Source: CAWINY01 sp963837635
GTDB lineage: Bacteria > Acidobacteriota > Terriglobia > Terriglobales > Acidobacteriaceae
NCBI GenBank assembly: GCA_963837635.1
Contig: CAWINY010000003.1
Coordinates: 62,001-126,000 of the forward strand
DNA length: 64,000 nt
Direction: 5' to 3'
A program made the translations under genes and the position numbers. The notes beneath the pieces were generated by a model. That model made no database searches, was not told the origin of the DNA, and saw nothing but the letters and a program-made list of their open reading frames with translations. Shown here one piece after another: positions 25,201 to 32,015 of this stretch (position 1 is its first letter; every line of letters begins with the position of its first letter).

Positions 25201-26115
25201 TCGCAACTCGAAGCGCCATGGACCGTCACCATCCCAGGAGCGCGCCAGCTTGACGACAACCGCATTCCAGCCGGGATGTAGTTCGACCGCAACCGCATGC
25301 TGATCGAAGGCAAATCCCTCTCCGTCCTCGCTCGTATACAGCGGCTTGCCATCCACGAAGAGCGCCACCGCGGAATCCGCGCTGAAGCGCAGCGCCACCG
25401 CGCGGGCGTGGTCGGAATAAAGGGCGGAGGCCGCCAGCGCAGTGGCCGCTCCGGTGTGCGCAAGGAGGTCGCCCAGATCGATAAACCCTTGCGGCCCGAT
25501 AGCTGGTTGACCCGCCGCGCCCGCTTTCTGCTCGCCAGGAGCTCCAAGACTGCGCCATGAATGCTTCTTTCCGCCGGGGTCGGTGTAATGCGCATCTGGA
25601 GCATAGCCGCCCTCCGCGCCGGTGCTGGTCGCGAGAGTACCTCCCACAAACGGCCCCACGACGGACCAGTCGCGCACCAGGCCAAGTTGGGAAAACGTCT
25701 GCCGCTCGCTGAGCCGGTGCTCGTGGACTTGGCAGAGCGCTAGGTAGTGCAGGGCTTCGTCGCGCACCAGCGGGTGCTGGGCCGGGTCTGACGACACCAC
25801 GGCGAGTAAGCGGGTCAGGGCATCGCGGTCGTCCAGGTAGTCGCGCAACCGGTAGGCGCGAGCCAGCAGCACGGCGGCTTGAGGGGCATCAAGCCGCTCC
25901 GGAAGGGGCACTTCGGGCGCCTTCGGCGCTGCTGAAATCAGTTGGAGTTCAATCCCGGCAAGCTCGCGGTCGTAAGGATTTTTGTCCCCAATAGCCGCTC
26001 CGGCTTGGTTTGGAGTCGCATGGGCTGGCTGACCGAAAGCGAGGAGCGCGCAAAACACAAGCGTCCCGGCGAGACTCAGGACGGCGGACAATTCGCGCTG
26101 GAGCCGGTCAATCAT
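22282..26115 (-). CDS. Exported TPR/DUF3857/transglutaminase-like protein, intact paralogue
   Basis: 1277 residues from the ATG at 26115, chosen because it begins a signal peptide (MIDRLQRELSAVLSLAGTLV...AHA). The first half holds TPR-type helical repeats (for example YYFNRNQLEKARDLLRNTAA and LAERYADLGLLDDAQRLLKS). Then come DUF3857 (SATHVQQVIYISSAQGAREY through LQEGDIVELEYRI) and a transglutaminase-like domain with Cys972 (RFGDCKDKASLM), His in IFNHAIVYIP and Asp in LWLDGTAEY, followed by a C-terminal beta domain. A short repeat palindrome (23563-23594) is read through in frame between DUF3857 and the transglutaminase part. It heads an operon with the degenerate paralogue downstream. Probably periplasmic or outer-membrane associated; the substrate is unknown. 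Confidence 0.85.
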   Translation of the reverse strand: MIDRLQRELSAVLSLAGTLVFCALLAFGQPAHATPNQAGAAIGDKNPYDRELAGIELQLISAAPKAPEVPLPERLDAPQAAVLLARAYRLRDYLDDRDALTRLLAVVSSDPAQHPLVRDEALHYLALCQVHEHRLSERQTFSQLGLVRDWSVVGPFVGGTLATSTGAEGGYAPDAHYTDPGGKKHSWRSLGAPGEQKAGAAGQPAIGPQGFIDLGDLLAHTGAATALAASALYSDHARAVALRFSADSAVALFVDGKPLYTSEDGEGFAFDQHAVAVELHPGWNAVVVKLARSWDGDGPWRFELRVSELGGGGIPLRVSAAQPATPYQQVEGTWQRSGSPLQDLVKMARASAEAENKSASLRETLGLIEREHACGGELDDLESAAHLSPTVNRWLEVVESCGNAACRFAALSSAAVLDKDGSNVQVKLGLADYYFNRNQLEKARDLLRNTAAGSPGAAQGTPEDSVLSERVAELYVAAGRNSAALEILRRLESSNPAALWLRRKLAERYADLGLLDDAQRLLKSVLVEDFDDASSRKLQVKLASRQHDSQALRAAYAAMLELDPLNPEVYSDVAELAAGGSDFPLAEKSMHAALALAPDDSELRERNADLLAQAGQRSSSSTEPAAGARGNPRSESPRTRTPTGSQDQATAYLADVSALVREARRTPPEPHGNAAVSLADVKVERVFDNGLSATHVQQVIYISSAQGAREYATRSVQFSPGTQELRLIRARVYKPGGRVIEAEPGGESGVADASVSMYYDVRSREVHFPTLQEGDIVELEYRIAPTTNVNPYGDYFGGLTVFRANVEQKLQRYVLITPARRRFNVLEARMPAPAAVHIEPPQYAPLRRVSGTPEEGERVYQWEARDTAALPDEPRGPAVTEIAPYVHVSTFQSWDEIGRWYAALVRPQFAVDSTLREVGSRVVASSLTELDKIRAVHEFVLRNTHYVALEFGIYSYKPYPVSQVYARRFGDCKDKASLMIALLRQASIEADLALVRTRRLGDIGEGATSIAIFNHAIVYIPKYDLWLDGTAEYAGSRELPLEDQGAMALTVSRDGRATLRRIPVTRPQDNITRRTVKAQLNRDGSIEFSGTAYTSGDDAPGLRREYETPERQRDAVRDALAEVFPSVKVDDVIVDGATDLEHDVVVNFRGAVETFVGHATVSLGSSWMQRSYVQTLSPLATREEDLLLPAPWTTEEEVDLQLPAGASVTALPGDTVIDSPFGAASLKYQRSGRNVVIRTSVQFRKLRIPPAEYAGFRDFCGQVERAFRGEVKVGLAR
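23563..23594. repeat. Short palindromic repeat inside a coding frame
   Basis: CCCCGAAACGCGCC (23563-23576) and GGCGCGTATTGGGG (23581-23594) form a 14-bp stem with two mismatches. It is in frame in the 22282 gene and similar in sequence and position type to 22208-22240. Confidence 0.6.
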
Positions 26116-26164
26116 TCGGTTAGGGTCTCCAACGAGCCCGCTGGCTGCGGATGGAGAAGCTCCC

Positions 26165-26199
26165 TTGACCAAAAACTCCCCGGCAGGTATGCCGGGGAG
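26165..26199 (-). terminator. Intrinsic terminator or attenuator in front of the DUF3857 operon
   Basis: CTCCCCGGCA (26176-26185), loop GGTA, TGCCGGGGAG (26190-26199): a perfect 10-bp stem. On the minus strand it is followed by TTTTTGG. It lies 60 bases upstream of the ATG of the 22282 gene on the same strand. It may therefore end transcripts of the gene at 26557 or act as an attenuator in the operon leader. Confidence 0.75.
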
Positions 26200-26556
26200 C
26201 TCAACCAACTCACCGCTTCCCCTACTCACCGTTCCCCCAGGATTTTGTTGGTGCGAAGGAGCCGTCGATTCGATTGGTCTGGGTTTAAGGTGGGATCAGT
26301 ATCGGTTTAGTTATATCGAGGACAAATGGAATGAACCGCTTAGGCAGAACCTTATAAAGCCTTACGCCCCCGGGAGGGGACTAGGCAGGTCACCAGTGAA
26401 AATTCGGCGATAGTTTCGGAAGGGCAGGTAGGTAGGGGCGGAGCCGGTTCCCATTATCCGGAAGCCGCTGATTTCGCTGATCAACGCTTATCACCCAAGG
26501 GAAATACAGGCCCTTTGCGTTCATCAGCGGCTCCAGAAAGACTCGTTCAAACTGGG
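26200..26556. other. Leader/spacer with a short inverted repeat
   Basis: No gene. AGCCGCTGAT (26463-26472) and ATCAGCGGCT (26523-26532) flank CGCTGATCAACGCTTATC-type sequence, a motif repeated near 54840 and 55060. I looked for a recognisable riboswitch in the 26200-26400 stretch and did not find one. Confidence 0.45.
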
Positions 26557-27093
26557 CTAGCGCGACACGGAGGCCCCGCCGGGCATGGTCACCCGGGTAC
26601 TATCAACCAGGGCGGGATTGGCGATGTCGGCGGTGTCCGGATTCAGGATGTCGGCGTGGTTGGGACCCAGGCCAAGCTTGATCAGGGCACGAGCGTCCGG
26701 CACATTCTTCTTCTGCCATCCATGGTCTGCCTGGAAGCGGGCCATGGCGTTCCGGGTCGCCTGGTCCCACTCGCCGCTCGGCTGCCCGTCAAGATACTTC
26801 TCCCGGATCAGTGCCTCTTGGATCTCCCGCGCTCGCTCACTCTCGATTCCCCGCTGCCCGTGGCTCTTGGCGACCTTTACGATCTTGCTCCTCCGGGCAT
26901 CGGCTCCCCGGCTGTGGGTCCTGGCGGCAGAGCTCCCGCGAGTGTGGGCTTTGGCGTGGGCTGCGCCGCTATGCCTGGGCAGCGAGCGGTGCGACTTCGC
27001 CGAGGCCGCCGAGGAGATCAACAGCAGGCAGCATAACAAGGCAAAAATCCTGAGTCGTCCGCACGCCAATTTACTCGAATGCTCGTTTTTCAT
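26557..27093 (-). CDS. Exported peptidoglycan-binding-domain protein
   Basis: 178 residues from ATG 27093, which places a signal peptide at the N-terminus (CGRLRIFALLCCLLLISSAA, cleavage near ASA). A basic Ala/His/Ser/Arg-rich linker follows (RHSGAAHAKAHTRGSSAART), then one peptidoglycan-binding_1-type domain: REIQEALIREKYLDGQPSGE and ATRNAMARFQADHGW, ending RALIKLGLGP. Such domains anchor enzymes or structural proteins to the cell wall; no catalytic domain is attached here. The ribosome binding site is weak. The terminator-like hairpin at 26165-26199 lies about 360 bases downstream. Confidence 0.78.
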   Translation of the reverse strand: MKNEHSSKLACGRLRIFALLCCLLLISSAASAKSHRSLPRHSGAAHAKAHTRGSSAARTHSRGADARRSKIVKVAKSHGQRGIESERAREIQEALIREKYLDGQPSGEWDQATRNAMARFQADHGWQKKNVPDARALIKLGLGPNHADILNPDTADIANPALVDSTRVTMPGGASVSR

Positions 27094-27381
27094 CAGGCAA
27101 TTGGATGGCAATCGCAAACTACACCTCGAAGAAGGGATAGCCCTTAAGTAGTAACACTTACTGCTTCGCACCGGGGTACAGTTACGAACGAAACATCCGT
27201 GTATTTTGATGCGAACCGGGGTGATCAGGCAAGCTTAAAGTTCCAGGTTGCCTTTGATCCTGATCCCAACGGGTCACGTCCGTTTTCGGGAAAAGAGCCC
27301 CGCCGGCATAAGAAAACGCGATTTCCGGCCAAGAACTTATGAATCCAACCGAGTCACGCCCCCCCGGGCCGGAGCCGGGCG
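27094..27381. other. Spacer between the peptidoglycan-binding and PIG-L genes
   Basis: About 290 bases. It must hold the promoter of the 26557 gene, but I see no convincing pair of boxes and no repeat. Confidence 0.35.
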
Positions 27382-28131
27382 CTACCCCGCATCATCATCG
27401 ACTCCCAAAAACAGGTCTGTTTCCGGCGCAATCACCCGGGGGGTGATGGCGGCGGCCAGGTGGAACATCTCTTTGGTGCCGCGGCGGTTAACATTCTTCT
27501 CGAACATGGGGAACAGCGGCGCCTGGGTGGTGTGCACCTTGAAGGCGCGAACCTTTTCCTGAAAGTACTCGCCCACTTCAACAATAGCCGTGGTTGGGGC
27601 CATGGATACGGGTTGCCGCTCGGGCAGGGTGAAGCCGGCGGTGGCGTAATAGAGCTTCTGCGCGCGGTAGGGCTCGACTCCGTCCCGGAACTGCTCGGCG
27701 TAACGGTTGGAGCGGCCGGCCCACTGGAACGCCAGACTGGTGACAATGGACACGATCGAGTGATCGGGATGCGCCGTGACCGCCCCTTCCGGACCGAAGG
27801 TGATCACCACCTGGGGCCGGATACGGCGCATGCGCAGGACCAACTCCCCCACCATCTCATAGAGCGGCACACGGTCCAGGGCAGCGTCCGGGTAATCGAG
27901 TACCTCGCCTTGCGTGACCTTAAGGATCTCGCAGGCGGCGGCAAATTCCTTGCGCCGCATCTCCGCCAGTTCTTCGGGCGACTGCGCCGTGCCCCGATGG
28001 GTTGCCGCCTGTCCCGGAGTCATACAAATGACATAGGTTTCAACGCCGCGTCCATGGTACAGAAGCAGCGATCCGCCGAAGCCGCCCGCCTCGTCGTCGG
28101 GGTGAGCGGTGATGCAGAGCAATCGAAGCAT
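27382..28131 (-). CDS. PIG-L family deacetylase
   Basis: 249 residues, a zinc-dependent N-acetylglucosamine-type deacetylase of the LmbE/PIG-L fold. The metal-binding motif is AHPDDE at residues 9-14; the third ligand is the His of TAHPDHSIVS, and the general fold (LLLYHGRGVETYVICMTPG, VVITFGPEGAVTAHPDH) is complete. Relatives act in bacillithiol or mycothiol synthesis or in glycan modification. The exact substrate cannot be told from the sequence and no thiol-pathway partner is nearby. It follows rnhB on the minus strand after a spacer with a short repeat (about 28150-28230) and may be transcribed separately. Confidence 0.85.
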   Translation of the reverse strand: MLRLLCITAHPDDEAGGFGGSLLLYHGRGVETYVICMTPGQAATHRGTAQSPEELAEMRRKEFAAACEILKVTQGEVLDYPDAALDRVPLYEMVGELVLRMRRIRPQVVITFGPEGAVTAHPDHSIVSIVTSLAFQWAGRSNRYAEQFRDGVEPYRAQKLYYATAGFTLPERQPVSMAPTTAIVEVGEYFQEKVRAFKVHTTQAPLFPMFEKNVNRRGTKEMFHLAAAITPRVIAPETDLFLGVDDDAG

Positions 28132-28229
28132 GTCGTTCCTATCGGGAAAAAACCAACAACGGATTCAGACGGATTAAAACGGATCAAGAAAGCCTCCTAA
28201 ATAATAATTCCGATCAGTTTCAATCGCTC

Positions 28230-28958
28230 TTAATCCGTTGTTTCTTTTGTTTCCTTCTCCAGCATGAACTCCAGCACCTGCTGTGGGGAAGGCGCCATCC
28301 ATACGGGTGCGAACGACTGGCGATGCAGCGGAGAAGGCCCATGCTCGCGCAGCATCTGGATGTGCTTGCGCGTGGAGTAGCCCTTGTTGGAGGCCAGTCC
28401 GTAGAGGGGAAATACTGGGTCCCACTGGCGGATCATCTCGTCTCGCGCCACCTTAGCAATGATCGAGGCGGCCGCGATGGAGGCGCTCAAGGCGTCGCCA
28501 TGAATAATCTTCTTCTGCGGACATGAGTGCGGGATGCGCACCGCGTCGAGCAGCAGGTAGTCGGGTTGCGGGCGCAGGTGGGCGATGGCGTCCGCGATCG
28601 CCAGCAGGGACGCCTGATAGATGTTGATCTGGTCGATGCGCGCCGCGTCCACGGCAGCGACCGCCCATGCCACCGCGTGCTCCTTGACGCGCTCGGCCAA
28701 TTCCTCGCGACGGGGCTCAGGGACTAATTTCGAATCGCGCAGCCCGCGGATGCGGTAGTTGGGATCGAGAATGACGGCAGCCGCTACTACCGGCCCGAAT
28801 AACGAACCGCGGCCGACTTCGTCGGCCCCCGCCACCGACTTGTAGCCCGCCTGCCACGCCAGCTTCTCGAACTGGGTCGTGCACTTGAGCCCCTGCAGCA
28901 GGCGCATCTTGGCCGTGGACTTGGCGACTTCACCATCGGGTTTGCGCGGTCGAGGCAT
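28230..28958 (-). CDS. rnhB: Ribonuclease HII
   Basis: 242 residues. Degrades the RNA strand of RNA-DNA hybrids and removes misinserted ribonucleotides. The type 2 RNase H signature is complete: AGADEVGRGSLFGPVVAAAV with the first Asp/Glu pair, LRDSKLVPEPRREELAE, the Asp in DYLLLDAVRIP, and SIIAKVARDEMI with the last Asp. The G-R-G motif of RNase HII (VGRGSLFGP) is present. It belongs to the ribosomal-protein operon that begins at rpsP, eight bases downstream of a small membrane-protein gene, matching the common rplS-rnhB order. Confidence 0.96.
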   Translation of the reverse strand: MPRPRKPDGEVAKSTAKMRLLQGLKCTTQFEKLAWQAGYKSVAGADEVGRGSLFGPVVAAAVILDPNYRIRGLRDSKLVPEPRREELAERVKEHAVAWAVAAVDAARIDQINIYQASLLAIADAIAHLRPQPDYLLLDAVRIPHSCPQKKIIHGDALSASIAAASIIAKVARDEMIRQWDPVFPLYGLASNKGYSTRKHIQMLREHGPSPLHRQSFAPVWMAPSPQQVLEFMLEKETKETTD

Positions 28959-28965
28959 GGGGGCG

Positions 28966-29172
28966 CTACTTATCCAGATTCAGGCGAATCTGTTTTTCCT
29001 CCGGAGTTTTCACTGGGCGCTTGTGCAGGAAGTGCAAGATCACGGCTGCCACCAGTCCCAGGCCGAGACTGATCAGGAAGAACCAGCGCAGCGCCGGCAG
29101 CCACAGCAGAAAGCCGGTCACCACCACGAGGATGATCACGAGCGCGCCAACGCCCTTGATGCCGCTCAACAT
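28966..29172 (-). CDS. Small membrane protein between rplS and rnhB
   Basis: 68 residues with two hydrophobic segments (GALVIILVVVTGFLLWLPAL and FFLISLGLGLVAAVILHFL), followed by a basic, cytoplasmic tail (HKRPVKTPEEKQIRLNLDK). No family recognised. It lies between rplS and rnhB, eight bases before rnhB. The 75 bases between rplS and this gene hold an inverted repeat (GTTCTCCGTT-type), also seen at 61344-61423. Confidence 0.7.
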   Translation of the reverse strand: MLSGIKGVGALVIILVVVTGFLLWLPALRWFFLISLGLGLVAAVILHFLHKRPVKTPEEKQIRLNLDK

Positions 29173-29246
29173 GGAAACACGTCTTCCGTTCCGCGTTCTC
29201 CGTTCTCCGCTCGTTGCGGGAAACGGAGAACGGCAAACGGGGAACG

Positions 29247-29600
29247 TTACACTCGGTCGGCTTCCTTCAGACGGGCGGCCTTGCCGCGCAGCGCGCGCAG
29301 GTAGTACAGCTTCGCCCGCCGGACCTTTGCCGAGCGGAGCACGTCGATCTTGTCGATGACCTTGGAATTTACCGGGAAGATGCGCTCCACGCCCTGGCCG
29401 AAGCTCATCTTGCGGACGGTGAAGCTGGGCTGCATGCCACGCTTCATCGCGATCACCACGCCCTCGAACGCCTGCAGACGTTCCTTGTCGCCTTCCTTGA
29501 TCTTGACCTGCACCCGGACGGTGTCGCCTGGGGCGAACTGCGGGAGATCGGTGCGCCGTGTCTTGGCCACCAGTTTTTCGATGATCTGCGAATTCGGCAT
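29247..29600 (-). CDS. rplS: Ribosomal protein L19
   Basis: 117 residues, the normal length. It lies at the 30S/50S interface. Family segments are present in order: IEKLVAKTRRTDLPQFAPGD, RVQVKIKEGDKERLQAFEGV, SFTVRKMSFGQGVERIFPVN and KVRRAKLYYLRALRGKAARL. It follows trmD after nine bases, in the conserved rpsP-rimM-trmD-rplS order. Confidence 0.98.
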   Translation of the reverse strand: MPNSQIIEKLVAKTRRTDLPQFAPGDTVRVQVKIKEGDKERLQAFEGVVIAMKRGMQPSFTVRKMSFGQGVERIFPVNSKVIDKIDVLRSAKVRRAKLYYLRALRGKAARLKEADRV

Positions 29601-29609
29601 TGTCGTTTC

Positions 29610-30524
29610 CTATTCTTTCGTATTCTCGTTGGAGGCGGACGGCGATCCCGCCAAGCGCTTCGTGCCTATCAGGGACCTCTCCTGACCGCCCTCCGAAAGT
29701 GATTTCTCGCCCGCCATACGGGTCAGCAAAAGCTTATCTTCCCTGCTCAAATCTGTTCGTTCCAACAACTCGGGACGGTTGCGCCTCGTTTTGTCCAACG
29801 CCTTGCCCCGCCGCCAGCGCCGGATCTCCTCGTGGTTGCCGCCCAGCAGCACCTCGGGAACCGCCATACCGCGAAACTCCGCCGGACGCGTGTAGTGCGG
29901 ATAATCCAGCAACCCGCCGGAGGCGCACGTCGAGTCCGGGATCTTGGCGTCGTTCGCCTTCAACGGTGCCGCCGATTTACCGAGCGGACTGAACGATTCC
30001 TGCCACGCCGAAGCTTCGTTGCCCAGCGCGCCAGGGATCAGGCGTGTGACCGCATCCACGATGATGGCCGCCGCCAGCTCTCCGCCGCTCAGGACGTAGT
30101 CGCCGATGGAAACCTCGCGGTCGGCAAGGTACTCGCCCACGCGCTCGTCCACGCCCTCGTAGCGGCCACAGATGAGCACGATTCGCTCCAACCGGGCAAG
30201 TTCGGCCGCCATCGGTTGGCCGAACAACTCGCCCTGCGGTGAGGTCAGCAATACCGACTCCGGCGCCTGCCGCGCGATGCGAGCCTTGTGGCTGGCTATT
30301 CCCAGCGTCTCCAGACATTCAAAGATCGGTTCCGGCTTCAGGACCATGCCCTCGCCGCCGCCGAAGGGGCGGTCATCCACGGTGCGATGGCGATCACGGG
30401 TGAAGGCCCGCAGGTCGTGGATGTTGATCTCCACCAACCCCGCTTCCCGCGCCCGCCGCACGATGCCATGCTCCAGCGGCCCACGGAAAAACTCCGGGAA
30501 GATCGTGATGAGATCGAACTTCAT
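29610..30524 (-). CDS. trmD: tRNA (guanine-37-N1)-methyltransferase
   Basis: 304 residues from the ATG at 30524, where the family's MKFDLITIFPEFF begins; the frame upstream is non-coding repeat. TrmD methylates G37 next to the anticodon using S-adenosylmethionine and a trefoil knot. Knot residues are clear: LICGRYEGVDERVGEYLADR and VSIGDYVLSGGELAAA, with the catalytic Asp of the C-terminal domain in the usual region. The C-terminal end carries an extra 40-50 residues beyond LLERTDLSREDKLLL, rich in Ser/Lys/Glu, which is longer than typical. It lies in the rpsP operon between rimM and rplS. Confidence 0.96.
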   Translation of the reverse strand: MKFDLITIFPEFFRGPLEHGIVRRAREAGLVEINIHDLRAFTRDRHRTVDDRPFGGGEGMVLKPEPIFECLETLGIASHKARIARQAPESVLLTSPQGELFGQPMAAELARLERIVLICGRYEGVDERVGEYLADREVSIGDYVLSGGELAAAIIVDAVTRLIPGALGNEASAWQESFSPLGKSAAPLKANDAKIPDSTCASGGLLDYPHYTRPAEFRGMAVPEVLLGGNHEEIRRWRRGKALDKTRRNRPELLERTDLSREDKLLLTRMAGEKSLSEGGQERSLIGTKRLAGSPSASNENTKE

Positions 30525-30530
30525 TGTAGC

Positions 30531-30586
30531 GTGTGGCGACGGGGCTTCGACCAGTCGCAGGACGGATCGGAGATCCGTCGCCACAC
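30531..30586. repeat. Inverted repeat between trmD and rimM
   Basis: GTGTGGCGACGG (30531-30542) and CCGTCGCCACAC (30575-30586), 12 bp perfect, with TAGC directly before the first arm. It resembles the GTAGCG...CGCTAC elements at 33066 and 38369 in its outer flank. It sits within an operon, so it will be transcribed. Confidence 0.7.
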
Positions 30587-30593
30587 AATCCAG

Positions 30594-31139
30594 TCAACTC
30601 TTCCGCTGTTGCCGCTCTTTTTCTTCCTGTGAGAGCGGAGCGTCAAGCTCCAGCAATCCTTCGGGCAAGGACATCAGCAATCGCTTGCCGGCGAGGTCAA
30701 CCTTCTTCAGGAAACCCTCGACCAGCGGCAGCAGATGTTCCCGCTCGCCTTCCCGCACCACCAGCAGCGGCGCTTCGCCCGCGCCGAACATTACGTCGGC
30801 AACGCTCCCGACCTCGCGTTCGCCGCCGTCCTGTTCGACCAGAACGATGCATCCCACCAAGTCGCTGACGTAAGCCGCGCCTTCTTCCAGCGGTGTCCGT
30901 TCGGCCCGCGGAATCTGCACCTCGCAGCCGGCCAACTGTTCGGCCTCGCTGATGGAATCGATCCCGCGAAACTTCAGGACGATCCTGCCCTTGTGCGCCC
31001 AAAACTCTTCGAGTTCCACCTCCCGGCGTACTTCGCCGGGGCCGCGCAACCACAGGCGCTTCCGGTCGGCAAAGCGCTCGGGAAAATCCGTCAGCAGGTC
31101 GGCGGCGACTTCGCCGTACCGGCCCTGCGGCTTCGCCAC
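30594..31139 (-). CDS. rimM: Ribosome maturation factor RimM
   Basis: At least 181 residues. RimM binds S19 and assists 30S maturation. Recognisable parts are KPQGRYGEVAADLLTDFPER at the N-terminus and a PRC-barrel domain (GAAYVSDLVGCIVLVEQDG, EHLLPLVEGFLKKVDLAGKR). The annotated GTG at 31139 leaves out the first conserved strand: DEFITIARV is encoded in frame directly upstream (to about 31166) but without ATG, GTG or TTG, overlapping the end of the KH gene. The real start is therefore unclear. An ATT or ATC start coupled to the KH gene, or the shorter GTG form, are the options. trmD follows. Confidence 0.92.
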   Translation of the reverse strand: MAKPQGRYGEVAADLLTDFPERFADRKRLWLRGPGEVRREVELEEFWAHKGRIVLKFRGIDSISEAEQLAGCEVQIPRAERTPLEEGAAYVSDLVGCIVLVEQDGGEREVGSVADVMFGAGEAPLLVVREGEREHLLPLVEGFLKKVDLAGKRLLMSLPEGLLELDAPLSQEEKERQQRKS

Positions 31140-31165
31140 GCGGGCAATGGTGATGAACTCGTCGG

Positions 31166-31417
31166 CTATTCCAAAATCTCCAAGCTGACCCGGCGATTCA
31201 GCTTTATGCCCGTCGCTCCGAGGATGGTGCGAATGGAACGCGCCGTCCGTCCCTGCTTACCGATCACCCGGCCCAGATCTCCCGGCGCCACTCGCAGCTC
31301 CAGGACCGTGCCTTCTTCTTCGCCCACCGCATTCACTTGGACGTGATCCGGCTCGTCGACCAGCGCCTTGGCGATGGTTTCCACCAATCCCTGCATGTCC
31401 ACACGCTCTTCAGACAC
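31166..31417 (-). CDS. KH-domain RNA-binding protein (KhpA-like)
   Basis: 83 residues with one KH domain: VNAVGEEEGTVLELRVAPGD and LGRVIGKQGRTARSIRTIL, containing the G-K-Q-G loop. Small KH proteins of this kind (KhpA/YlqC) bind RNA and are almost always encoded between rpsP and rimM, as here. No ribosome binding site of note. A long palindromic repeat (31431-31533) separates it from rpsP. Confidence 0.94.
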   Translation of the reverse strand: MSEERVDMQGLVETIAKALVDEPDHVQVNAVGEEEGTVLELRVAPGDLGRVIGKQGRTARSIRTILGATGIKLNRRVSLEILE

Positions 31418-31430
31418 AGATCGAACCTCT

Positions 31431-31533
31431 GGGATGCCCCACTTCTGCGCGCCTTTCGCAGACGTGGGATATTAAAAGCTTGTAACGCCTGCGAATCCCA
31501 CATCTGCCAAAACCGGGCAGATGGGGGTGCACC
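31431..31533. repeat. Composite palindromic repeat within the rpsP operon
   Basis: It opens GGGATGCCCCACTTCTGCG, with a first hairpin to CGCAGACGTGGG. A spacer follows, then CCCACATCTGCC with GGCAGATGGGGG, and the element closes GTGCACC. Same two-hairpin architecture as 6294-6377. Its place between rpsP and the KH gene means it is transcribed and may modulate the ratio of S16 to the downstream genes. Confidence 0.8.
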
Positions 31534-31570
31534 AACCCTGTTGGCGTATCGGGCTGGCGACGGGCGGAAG

Positions 31571-31819
31571 CTATGCCGCGGATTCAGGGATGGCGACCGG
31601 CTTCGAAAGCAGCTTGTTCACTCTTTCGGAGAGCTGAGCGCCCTTGGATACCCAATGCTCGATGCGGTCACGCTTAAAGTCCACGGTGGCCGGATTGGTG
31701 CGCGGGTTGTAGTGTCCCACAATCTCGATCGAACGGCCGTCGCGGGCCCGTTCCTTCTCAATCACTACCACGCGGTAGTATGGCTGCTTGCGCGCGCCTC
31801 GGCGCGCCAGACGAATCAT
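31571..31819 (-). CDS. rpsP: Ribosomal protein S16
   Basis: 82 residues from ATG 31819: MIRLARRGARKQPYYRVVV, then DGRSIEIVGHYNPRTNPATV and RIEHWVSKGAQLSERVNKLL, an ordinary S16. It is the first gene of the operon rpsP, KH, rimM, trmD, rplS, small membrane protein, rnhB. The open frame upstream of 31819 is leader sequence, not coding. Confidence 0.98.
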   Translation of the reverse strand: MIRLARRGARKQPYYRVVVIEKERARDGRSIEIVGHYNPRTNPATVDFKRDRIEHWVSKGAQLSERVNKLLSKPVAIPESAA

Positions 31820-31874
31820 TAACACTGAACTGGATCCTTTCCTGCCGTCCCCGACGGGCTTAAGACAAATGTCT

Positions 31875-31903
31875 ATTATTGCGGAAGTTGCGGCGATTGA
31901 CAA
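31875..31903 (-). promoter_or_regulatory. Promoter of the rpsP operon
   Basis: On the minus strand TTGTCA (-35, 31898-31903) and AATAAT (-10, 31875-31880) are spaced by 17 bases. The predicted transcript start is near 31868, giving a leader of about 50 bases before rpsP. Confidence 0.6.
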
Positions 31904-32015
31904 CTGCTGAAGGCATAGCCCAGTGTACCCAGCACTCAGTTTCCGTTCATGCTCTTTGCATTTTGCTTTTCTGACTCTTCGTTCCGTCCTGCGAATCTCC
32001 AGGGACACGCTGCTT

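Noticed and set aside
26116..26229. N-terminal extension of the 22282 gene to 26229
   Set aside because: It would translate a perfect terminator hairpin and put 38 residues before an obvious signal peptide; ATG 26115 is better.
26200..26400. Possible riboswitch in the leader of the DUF3857 operon
   Set aside because: I compared it by eye with c-di-GMP and cobalamin consensus elements and found no match; only the terminator is supported.
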